DNA from: Candidatus Dadabacteria bacterium
Lineage (GTDB): Bacteria; Bdellovibrionota_C; UBA2361; J135
Assembly: GCA_003694225.1 (NCBI GenBank)
Contig: RFKT01000032.1
Location: forward strand, 1 to 10,073
DNA length: 10,073 nt
Direction of reading: 5' to 3'
The position numbers and the translations under genes were made by a program. Shown in pieces: positions 1-7,297 of the stretch (positions are counted from its first letter, which is position 1; every line of letters begins with the position of its first letter). Below the pieces are notes generated by a model. That model had not been told where the DNA came from, made no database searches, and worked only from the letters and a program-made list of their open reading frames with translations.

Positions 1-1
1 G

Positions 2-262
2 CTTGAGGCTTTAATGATTGTTGGAAGCAGGGAGGGGCTTTACCTTCTCTCAGGCACGGGTGATGTAATTGAACCTGACGACCAGATACTGGCCATAGGC
101 TCGGGCGGAAATTTTGCGCTTGCCGCCGCAAGGGCGCTTGTAAGATCTAAGCAACCAGATCTTGATGCGGAAGGAATAGTAAGATCTTCTCTGCAAATTG
201 CATCTGAGATATGCCCATACACTAATAACAGTATACATATTGAAACATTGAGCTATGGATAA
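2..262 (+). CDS. hslV: HslV, ATP-dependent protease peptidase subunit (C-terminal part)
   Basis: HslV is the threonine peptidase that forms a double hexameric ring capped by the HslU unfoldase in the cytoplasm. Only the last 86 codons are present, roughly half of the usual length of about 175 residues. The N-terminal catalytic Thr lies upstream of the window. The visible part carries the family pattern: LEALMIV, then [10 protein letters not shown], then [16 protein letters not shown], then [11 protein letters not shown] and a short IETL-like end. The reading frame is open from the first complete codon at base 2, so the ATG at 14 is an internal Met and not the start. The stop codon lies inside the first codons of hslU, an 8-base overlap that implies translational coupling. 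The identification is firm from family knowledge. Confidence 0.95.
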   Translation, partial: LEALMIVGSREGLYLLSGTGDVIEPDDQILAIGSGGNFALAAARALVRSKQPDLDAEGIVRSSLQIASEICPYTNNSIHIETLSYG

Positions 263-1688
263 CGCAGCTACAGGTAATACGGAGACCGGAGAGAATTTGT
301 TGGAACAGGACTCTCTCACACCTGAAGAGATAGTAAGGGAGCTGGATAAGTACATTATAGCGCAGGAAGATGCCAAAAGGGCTGTTGCTGTGGCGCTAAG
401 GAACCGGTGGCGGAGACTCAAGGTAGAAGGATCGATCAAGGAGGAAATAACTCCTAAAAACATAATTTTGATTGGACCTACAGGTGTTGGAAAAACAGAG
501 ATAACAAGGCGGTTGGCAAAATTGGTGCGAGCGCCTTTTGTTAAGGTGGAAGCTACTAAGTTTACAGAGGTAGGATATGTTGGACGAGATGTAGAATCTA
601 TCATAAGAGACCTTGTTGAGCACTCTGTCCATATTGTCAAGGAGGAAGAACGCAAGAAGGTCAGGAAAATGGCAGAAGAGATGGCAGAAGAAAGACTTCT
701 TGATGTGTTGCTGCCAAGTTCTGCCAGAAGAGATGATCTTTCAACTGCATTGTTGGATTCGGAAAGTGAGAATGAAGGGAGCGAAGAACTTAAAGCTGAT
801 GACAGTATGAGGAGATCTCGTGAAAAACTAAGGGAGATGCTAAGAGCTGGAAGGCTTGAGGAGCGGATTGTAGAGATTGAAATTGAAAAGAGTGTTCATA
901 CTTCAATGCAGATACTGGGACCTGCTGGGTTTAGTGAAATTGAAGGGCAAATTAAGGACATGTTTTCTAACATGATTCCAAGACAAAAAGAGAGAAGAAA
1001 AGTTAAGGTTAAAGAGGCCAGGAAGATATTGTCTAGAGAAGCTGAGGAGGATCTTATTGATCACGATAGGGTCGCTCAAATAGCGCTTAAGAGGGCCGAG
1101 CAGACAGGCATAGTGTTTATTGATGAAATTGACAAGATAGCTGTGCCTACCCACGGGAAGGGACCTGATGTCTCTCGCGAAGGTGTACAGAGGGATCTCC
1201 TGCCGCTTATAGAGGGGTGTACTGTTGGGACTAAGTATGGCTCAGTTCGCACTGATCATATCCTTTTTATTGCATCTGGTGCCTTTCATGCATCAAAGCC
1301 CTCTGATTTAATGCCTGAGTTTCAGGGAAGATTTCCCATCAGGGTGGAATTGAAGAGCCTTACCTCTGAACACTTTGCCAAAATACTTACTGAACCGGAA
1401 AACGCGCTCACAAAGCAATATATTGCGCTTCTTGGCACGGAAGGGGTGAAGCTCTCATTTTCAGATGATGCTATACAAGAGCTTGCAACCCTTACTGCTG
1501 AGGTTAATTCAAAGGCGGAAAACATTGGCGCAAGGAGGTTGTATACCGTTATGGAAAAGTTGCTTGAGACTATCTCTTTTGATGCACATAAAATGAAGGG
1601 AAAGGATGTTGTGATAGATAAGCAATATGTCAAAGAGCATTTGGATGGATTTGTTGAAGATCCAGATCTTGCCAGATTTATATTGTAG
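255..1688 (+). CDS. hslU: HslU, AAA+ unfoldase ATPase of the HslUV protease
   Basis: HslU uses ATP to unfold substrates and feed them into HslV. The 477-residue protein is somewhat longer than the roughly 440-residue E. coli protein, mainly through an acidic N-terminal extension and a charged I-domain. Visible motifs are Walker A GPTGVGKT at 74-81, the pore loop GYVG at 107-110 followed by RDVE, and the intermediate domain at about 110-280, rich in Glu, Lys and Arg. Walker B is IVFIDEID at 286-293, the sensor-1 region FIASGAFH at 338-345, the arginine finger in QGRFP (Arg359), and sensor 2 in [10 protein letters not shown] at 425-434. The C-terminus DLARFIL matches the conserved tail that inserts into HslV and activates it. 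The ATG overlaps the hslV stop and has no clear Shine-Dalgarno, so it probably relies on coupling. All catalytic residues appear intact. Confidence 0.97.
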   Translation: MDNAATGNTETGENLLEQDSLTPEEIVRELDKYIIAQEDAKRAVAVALRNRWRRLKVEGSIKEEITPKNIILIGPTGVGKTEITRRLAKLVRAPFVKVEATKFTEVGYVGRDVESIIRDLVEHSVHIVKEEERKKVRKMAEEMAEERLLDVLLPSSARRDDLSTALLDSESENEGSEELKADDSMRRSREKLREMLRAGRLEERIVEIEIEKSVHTSMQILGPAGFSEIEGQIKDMFSNMIPRQKERRKVKVKEARKILSREAEEDLIDHDRVAQIALKRAEQTGIVFIDEIDKIAVPTHGKGPDVSREGVQRDLLPLIEGCTVGTKYGSVRTDHILFIASGAFHASKPSDLMPEFQGRFPIRVELKSLTSEHFAKILTEPENALTKQYIALLGTEGVKLSFSDDAIQELATLTAEVNSKAENIGARRLYTVMEKLLETISFDAHKMKGKDVVIDKQYVKEHLDGFVEDPDLARFIL

Positions 1689-1748
1689 TTTCTTCTTTCT
1701 TGCTGTAAATAAACTATGTTCTTTGTAATTTTTTCATACAATCTTCCT

Positions 1749-1780
1749 CAAAGGCACTGCGCCTCTAAAATTTGCCTTTG
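1749..1780. repeat. Perfect 8-bp inverted repeat between hslU and uvrA
   Basis: CAAAGGCA at 1749-1756 is exactly complementary to TGCCTTTG at 1773-1780 across a 16-base loop. A competing smaller hairpin can form between AGGC (1752-1755) and GCCT (1761-1764), which shares the left arm. No T-run follows on either strand, so this is not a standard intrinsic terminator. It could be a leader hairpin for uvrA, an operator, or chance. The stem is seen directly; the role is unknown. Confidence 0.4.
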
Positions 1781-1813
1781 ATTTAAGGTTTAAGACAGTT
1801 TAGTTTGTATCAT

Positions 1814-4800
1814 ATGGGTCGGAATAGTTGTATTGAAGTTGTCGGGGCGCGAGAGAATAACCTTAAAAATATATCCATACAAATTCCACATGACACACTT
1901 ACTGTTATAACCGGCCGTTCCGGAGCTGGAAAATCATCGCTGGCGTTTGATACCATACACGCTGAAGGCTACAGGAGGTATGTTGAGACATTTTCACCTT
2001 ATACAAGGCAATTCTTTGATAAGGTTAAAAGGCCTGACGCCGATCTGATTCGCAATATACGTCCCTCAGTCGCAATTAAGCAGAGGACACGCGTAAGGTC
2101 TTCAAGGGCGACTGTGGGTTCCATGTCAGGACTGAATGCAAAGCTTGCTGTCTTTTGGGCAAACGTTTCGGAGCCACACTGCCCCAAATGCGGCTTTAAG
2201 TTGGACGCACTGTCTCCAGACAGGGTAGAGAGGATAGTAGGTGATTTAGTCAGACATAATCCGGATAGGACATTTGTGTTGTGTGCTCCACTGCAAAGTG
2301 ATGAAACATTCAAAGGGAAGCTCGAGCAGGCAAGACAGGAGGGAGTGGTAAGGTTTTTTGATTTTACCAGTGGAAAAGCTATCTATATAGAAGAGATGAA
2401 GCCAGGCCATATAACGGAGGGCTGGTTTTATCTTGTCATAGATCGGTTTTCTTCTAAAGGACGCTCTTCCAAAGAGTGGATTGAGTCGATAAAGCGCGCC
2501 TTCAATCTTGGACAGGGAACGTGTTGCCTTATAGAGTGCGGCAAAAGGCATCGGAATAAGGGGTTGAAGGTGCTTGCTTCTTATGAGAGCAAAGAAGCAA
2601 ATCAAAAAAGGTGCTTTTATAACGGCATCTATATAAGGTATTTCACGGAGAGGCACTCATGTCCTCTACAGGAGACTCATTTGCCGGAGAAAAGGCCTTC
2701 TCTCTTTAATTTTAATTCTCCACTGGGGGCGTGCAGGCGGTGCAAGGGATTTGGATCGGTTCTTATTATTGATCCTGACAAATGTGTCCCTGACGGCAGC
2801 CTTTCAATAGAGCAGGGAGCTGTCCAGTGCTGGAGTTCCCCATCAAAGCGCAGGCTTATGAGATCTCTTTTAAATTTTTGCGCCAGTCATTCCATACCAA
2901 CAGATATACCTTGGAATAATCTCCCCTTGTCTGCCAGAGAAGAGATCTTTTTTGCTAAAGAGAAAGGGTATAAAGGGATTAACCATTGGTTTAAATCTCT
3001 TGAGAAAAAGATCTACAAAACTCATGTAAGAGTATTTATCTCTAGATATCGCTCTGAGGTTACATGCCCTGAGTGCTGTGGAAAGCGTTTTGACAGAGAG
3101 GTATATCACTTCCGTATAAATGGCATGGCAATAGCGGATCTATTGGAGATGCCTGCTGAGCAAGCCCTAAAGTGGTTTTCGGAGCTTCCAGATTCTTTAT
3201 GCTTTAGCCGGAGAATTCAAGAATTGCGGAGCGATATTATAGCAACTCTCTCATACCTTGTAGATGTTGGGCTTGGATACCTTTCTTTGAATAGGACTGC
3301 ATCTACATTGTCAGGAGGCGAAACCCAAAGGGTTAATTTGGCGTCTGCTCTCGGAAGTAGAGTAGTTTCATCTCAATTTGTGCTCGATGAGCCAACAGTG
3401 GGGCTTCATCCGAGAGATACTTTGCGCCTACTTGAGGCTGTAAGGAAGCTCCAGCGGCGTGGCAATACCGTTTTGGTAGTAGAGCATGATTTAGACTGTA
3501 TCTTCGAGGCAGATCACATAGTGGAGATTGGACCTGGCGCCGGAGAAAAAGGCGGCGCGATATGCTATGAAGGCGAGGCGAATAGATGGAAAGGTGTAAA
3601 GCTGGAGATCCCAGACACGTTGCTTGGAGATTTTAAAGGGTCGTCCAAATGTATATCTGTGGAAGGGGCTTATCATAGAAACCTTAAGGGTATTAGATGT
3701 CATCTGCCCCTTAACCGTTTTGTGGTGATAACTGGGGTTTCCGGAAGTGGGAAGAGCACCCTTCTTGAGGAGGTCCTGTACGGAGAATACCAGAAATGGA
3801 GGAAAGGGCTAGAAAGCGTTTTGTATGGTTGTGACAGAGTTGAGGATGTGGTTCTTGTAGACCAAACTCCTATTGCAAAAAATCCAAGGGGCAATATAGC
3901 AACCTACTCTGGAATTTGGGGAGAAGTAAGAGATCTCTTGGCTGAAAGCAGTGAAGCAGTAGCAAAAGGTCTCACTAAGTCCTCTTTCTCTTTTAATCTA
4001 AAGGGCGGTCGGTGTGAGGAGTGTAAAGGAGCGGGGTTTGTTAAGGAGGAGATGCAGTTTCTAAGTGATGTTTATATAAGGTGTGACTCATGCCTTGGAT
4101 CCCGCTTTAAAGATGTGGTGTCTGGTGTAAGGTTGAGAGGTCGATCCGTGGCCGAAATTCTGGATATGAGCGTATCTGAGGCGTCCGAGTTTTTTGCTGA
4201 TAATAAAAGGATCACATCCCTTTGCCGTACGCTATCCGCTGTTGGATTGGGATATATTAGGCTTGGACACCCGTTAAGCGAGCTTTCGGGCGGCGAGTCC
4301 CAGAGGCTTAAGCTTGTATCTTTTCTGATGAAAAAAGGGAGGAAAAACTCCCTTCTTCTCTTTGATGAACCTACTACAGGTTTGCACTTTTTTGATGTGA
4401 TGAATTTGGTTCGTTTGTTTCGGGAGCTTGTTAATAGAGGCCATACAGTGGTGTGCGTTGAGCATAATCTTCCCCTTATATATTGTGCAGACTGGATGCT
4501 AGAGCTTGGACCTGAGGGTGGAGAAGGCGGAGGCAGGATAATCATAGAGGGCAATCCGCGAGAATTATTGTCCTCGCACTCTATGATGAGTACGCCAACT
4601 ATTAACAGCCTTAGGGATTTTTGCAATAAATTGTCTAAAGGCGGATCCTGTGGTCGTATTGTGAGGAAAGAGAATGTTCGTAGGGAAGGTTCAGGAGTAG
4701 ATAGGATAGAGATAAGAGGAGCAAGGGAACACAACCTTAAAGGAGTTGATATAACTCTTCCGCTTAATCGCATAGTATCCATTACAGGGGTCTCTGGATC

Positions 4801-7189
4801 CGGAAAATCCACCTTGGCCTATGATATAGTATATGCAGAAGCGCAGAGGGAATATCTTCAGGCGTTAGCCCCGTATGCGCGCCACTACATTGGGACCTTA
4901 AAGCAACCTGATATAGACAGCATAAGCGGTATAGCGCCTTCTGTTGCTGTCAGCCAGTATACCAACGCCACAAAAGGCCTTTCGACAGTTGGAACCCTCT
5001 CTGAGTGCTATAATTTTTTGAGGCTGCTTTTTGCTAAGATTGGGGTTCAGTATTGCCAGAAGCACCCTGAAGCAAGGGTGGAGAAGCTTTCTGCGCGGGC
5101 TATCAGCGAAGAGCTATGCAGGCGGTTTAATGGCTCTGTTAAGGTCTTAGCTCCTATAATATCCAATCGAAAAGGGTTTCATAAGGATGTGATTGAGAGG
5201 GCGCTTGCAAGCGAGATCCGCCTTATAAGGGTTGATGGAAGATATGGAACCCCAGCTCAATTTATCAGTGGATTGGAGAGGAATAAGAGCCACACCATAG
5301 AGTTTGTGGTAGCTGAATGCAATCCAACTAGAGTGCCTGTTGATGTTATGTACGAGGCTGTTGATCAAGCCCTAGCCTTGAGCCCGCATGGGATAGTGGT
5401 GGATATCGGAGGTAAGGATGAGATCTATAGCACTGAGCGGGCATGTACTGTGTGTAGGCGCGGTTACTTACCTCCGGATCCTGAAGATTTTTCCTTCCAT
5501 TCATCCAGAGGCGCGTGCAGAGGATGTGGAGGTAAGGGGATAGATGCAAGAGGAAAGAGGTGCAAAAGTTGTGGCGGGGCTAGGTTAAAAAAGAAAGGAT
5601 TGAGTGTAAAAATCTCCGAAAAGAGCATTTATGATCTGGCATCGTTAAAGATAGAGGACCTTATAGTGTTTCTTAAGAGCCTTTCTTTTAACGGAAGAAA
5701 GGAGGAGATAGTAAAGATTATCAATAAAGAGCTGTTGTTTAGGCTTGAGGCTCTGGATAGGCTTGGCTTAGGGTATCTATCTCTGGATCGGGACTGTGAT
5801 ACGTTGGCGCGGGGAGAGCTTCAAAGGGTAAGAATATCCACTGCTCTTGGTTCTCCCTTAACAGGGGTAATTTATATTTTGGATGAGCCTTCTATAGGCC
5901 TCCATCCATTGGATAATATGAAGGTCTTAAAGCTTCTAACTAAGCTTAAGGAGTTAGGAAACCATCTATTTGTGATAGAGCACGATTTAGATACGATCTT
6001 GAGGGGAGATTATATTATTGAAATGGGACCCGGAGGCGGAAGCTACGGAGGGACTGTTGTATTTAGCGGATCACAGAAGAAGTACCGCAAAGAAGTGGAA
6101 TTGCTTTTAAATAAAGATCTCGCCGCTCCCAAAAAAGCCCTTGAGCAATCGGTCAATAGTGATTCCCTAATAGTTATGCGGGGGAGCTGCAACAATATTA
6201 AGGATATTAAGATCAAAGTTCCACTTAAACGTTTTGTTTCAGTTATTGGAGTGTCAGGAGCTGGAAAGAGCTCGTTTGTGTTGGGGATACTTGCAAAGGC
6301 ACTAGTTGAAGGAAAGCAGAAGGACGGATGCTACTCTACGGAGAATGCAACGATCACGTCAACCTGTTCCATTGATGGCGTCTGCCATATAACCCAAAAG
6401 CCTATAGGGAAAAATAGTCGGTCTACGCCAGCATCTTATTTGGGTATCTGGGGAGAGATCCGAGATGTTTATGCAAAGCTTCCGGAAGCTAAGGAGCTTG
6501 GGTTTAGAAGCTCGGATTTTTCTTTTAATGCTGGGAAGGGAAGGTGCAGTGAGTGCGGCGGGCTTGGAGAGAAAAAGCTTGAGATGAGCTTTCTTCCGTC
6601 AGCTTTTGTCACATGTCCCCAGTGCTTGGGAGGCAGATTCACAAAACTTGCTTCCGGTGTAAGGTATAAGGGATTAAGCATTAGTGATGTACTAAATATG
6701 ACATTTGATGAGGCAAGAGACTTTTTCTCATCTCATAAAAGGATAAGGCGAGCTGTGGATCTTGCGTGTGCCTTAGGGTTGGGATACCTCAAACTCGGGC
6801 AGGGATCATCGACTCTTTCAGGAGGAGAAGCTCAGAGGATCAGACTTGCAAAGGAGATATCAAAGGGAAGACGAGGGCATACAGTTTATATTCTGGAGGA
6901 GCCTACTGTTGGACTGCATAGAATCGATATTTCAAGGTTGGTTGAAGCGCTTAAGACTCTGGTTTATCACGGAAACAGCGTAATAGTTGTGGAAAACGAC
7001 TTGTCTCTTATTGCAGAGGCGGATTATCTGATTGAGTTTGGACCTGAAGCTGGAGAAAAGGGCGGCAAGGTGGTATTTCAAGGTGATTTTGCGATGTTAG
7101 AAGTGAGTGATTCACCTTGGGGGAGCTATCTTGCCGACAGATCCGCAAATAAAAACAGCTCTAGTAGAATGAATATTCAAAATAAGTAA
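1814..7189 (+). CDS. uvrA: Double-length (tandem fused) UvrA, excinuclease ABC subunit A
   Basis: UvrA recognises bulky DNA damage and loads UvrB in nucleotide excision repair. At 1791 residues this is nearly twice the usual length of about 940, and it contains two UvrA units in one uninterrupted frame, as in Chlamydia. Unit 1 (about 1-920): Walker A GRSGAGKS 34-41, LSGGE 499-503, LDEP with Asp525, H-loop His558; second ABC GVSGSGKS 641-648, zinc Cys 734/737/757/760, LSGGE 824-828, Asp851, His884. Unit 2 (about 970-1770): GVSGSGKS 992-999, zinc Cys 1211/1214/1235/1238, LARGE instead of LSGGE at 1331-1335, Asp1357, His1390; last ABC GVSGAGKS 1479-1486, zinc Cys 1578/1581/1601/1604, LSGGE 1668-1672, LEEP with Glu1695 for the Walker B Asp, and Asn1728 for the H-loop His. 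The first zinc module of unit 1 has CPLQ (Cys283, Gln286) before CRRC (307/310), so one ligand is missing. I prefer the ATG at 1814; an in-frame TTG at 1805 would add three residues. Neither has a convincing Shine-Dalgarno. A polar tail of about 20 residues ends the protein. Confidence 0.96.
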   Translation: MGRNSCIEVVGARENNLKNISIQIPHDTLTVITGRSGAGKSSLAFDTIHAEGYRRYVETFSPYTRQFFDKVKRPDADLIRNIRPSVAIKQRTRVRSSRATVGSMSGLNAKLAVFWANVSEPHCPKCGFKLDALSPDRVERIVGDLVRHNPDRTFVLCAPLQSDETFKGKLEQARQEGVVRFFDFTSGKAIYIEEMKPGHITEGWFYLVIDRFSSKGRSSKEWIESIKRAFNLGQGTCCLIECGKRHRNKGLKVLASYESKEANQKRCFYNGIYIRYFTERHSCPLQETHLPEKRPSLFNFNSPLGACRRCKGFGSVLIIDPDKCVPDGSLSIEQGAVQCWSSPSKRRLMRSLLNFCASHSIPTDIPWNNLPLSAREEIFFAKEKGYKGINHWFKSLEKKIYKTHVRVFISRYRSEVTCPECCGKRFDREVYHFRINGMAIADLLEMPAEQALKWFSELPDSLCFSRRIQELRSDIIATLSYLVDVGLGYLSLNRTASTLSGGETQRVNLASALGSRVVSSQFVLDEPTVGLHPRDTLRLLEAVRKLQRRGNTVLVVEHDLDCIFEADHIVEIGPGAGEKGGAICYEGEANRWKGVKLEIPDTLLGDFKGSSKCISVEGAYHRNLKGIRCHLPLNRFVVITGVSGSGKSTLLEEVLYGEYQKWRKGLESVLYGCDRVEDVVLVDQTPIAKNPRGNIATYSGIWGEVRDLLAESSEAVAKGLTKSSFSFNLKGGRCEECKGAGFVKEEMQFLSDVYIRCDSCLGSRFKDVVSGVRLRGRSVAEILDMSVSEASEFFADNKRITSLCRTLSAVGLGYIRLGHPLSELSGGESQRLKLVSFLMKKGRKNSLLLFDEPTTGLHFFDVMNLVRLFRELVNRGHTVVCVEHNLPLIYCADWMLELGPEGGEGGGRIIIEGNPRELLSSHSMMSTPTINSLRDFCNKLSKGGSCGRIVRKENVRREGSGVDRIEIRGAREHNLKGVDITLPLNRIVSITGVSGSGKSTLAYDIVYAEAQREYLQALAPYARHYIGTLKQPDIDSISGIAPSVAVSQYTNATKGLSTVGTLSECYNFLRLLFAKIGVQYCQKHPEARVEKLSARAISEELCRRFNGSVKVLAPIISNRKGFHKDVIERALASEIRLIRVDGRYGTPAQFISGLERNKSHTIEFVVAECNPTRVPVDVMYEAVDQALALSPHGIVVDIGGKDEIYSTERACTVCRRGYLPPDPEDFSFHSSRGACRGCGGKGIDARGKRCKSCGGARLKKKGLSVKISEKSIYDLASLKIEDLIVFLKSLSFNGRKEEIVKIINKELLFRLEALDRLGLGYLSLDRDCDTLARGELQRVRISTALGSPLTGVIYILDEPSIGLHPLDNMKVLKLLTKLKELGNHLFVIEHDLDTILRGDYIIEMGPGGGSYGGTVVFSGSQKKYRKEVELLLNKDLAAPKKALEQSVNSDSLIVMRGSCNNIKDIKIKVPLKRFVSVIGVSGAGKSSFVLGILAKALVEGKQKDGCYSTENATITSTCSIDGVCHITQKPIGKNSRSTPASYLGIWGEIRDVYAKLPEAKELGFRSSDFSFNAGKGRCSECGGLGEKKLEMSFLPSAFVTCPQCLGGRFTKLASGVRYKGLSISDVLNMTFDEARDFFSSHKRIRRAVDLACALGLGYLKLGQGSSTLSGGEAQRIRLAKEISKGRRGHTVYILEEPTVGLHRIDISRLVEALKTLVYHGNSVIVVENDLSLIAEADYLIEFGPEAGEKGGKVVFQGDFAMLEVSDSPWGSYLADRSANKNSSSRMNIQNK

Positions 7190-7221
7190 ATTCCGTAAAA
7201 TTGCCAGATCTAAAAAGATTT

Positions 7222-7257
7222 TTGAATAAGTTTAGCTCTTTGGTGTTAAAATATAAC
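7222..7257 (+). promoter_or_regulatory. Candidate promoter upstream of the hybrid kinase gene
   Basis: TTGAAT (7222-7227) resembles a sigma-70 -35 box. TAAAAT (7247-7252), overlapped by TATAAC (7252-7257), gives possible -10 boxes. The spacing to TAAAAT is 19 bases, longer than ideal. An 8-bp palindrome CTTGCAAG (7260-7267) lies at the expected start of transcription and could be an operator. A G-rich run follows, and a purine stretch GAGAG just before the ATG is a weak ribosome binding site. The evidence is motif matching only. Confidence 0.35.
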
Positions 7258-7297
7258 CGCTTGCAAGGGTGGGGGGTTTTAAAGAGTAGAGAGTTGT

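Noticed and set aside
50..655. Minus-strand open frame of 201 residues across hslV and hslU
   Set aside because: It is antisense to two conserved genes and Ser/Thr-rich without recognisable motifs.
1805..1813. TTG start giving three extra residues to UvrA
   Set aside because: The ATG at 1814 is a better codon and immediately precedes the conserved IEVVGARENNLKNI start; neither site has a ribosome binding site to decide otherwise.
4072..4812. Minus-strand open frame of 246 residues inside uvrA
   Set aside because: It is the antisense shadow of well-conserved UvrA motifs (it covers the module 2 signature, Walker B and the unit 2 Walker A); composition is Ser/Pro/Leu-rich as expected of a shadow.
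7214..7224. Possible terminator after uvrA around AGATC-loop-GATTTTT
   Set aside because: The stem is only five pairs with a G-U wobble and the T-run is short, so it cannot be told from chance.
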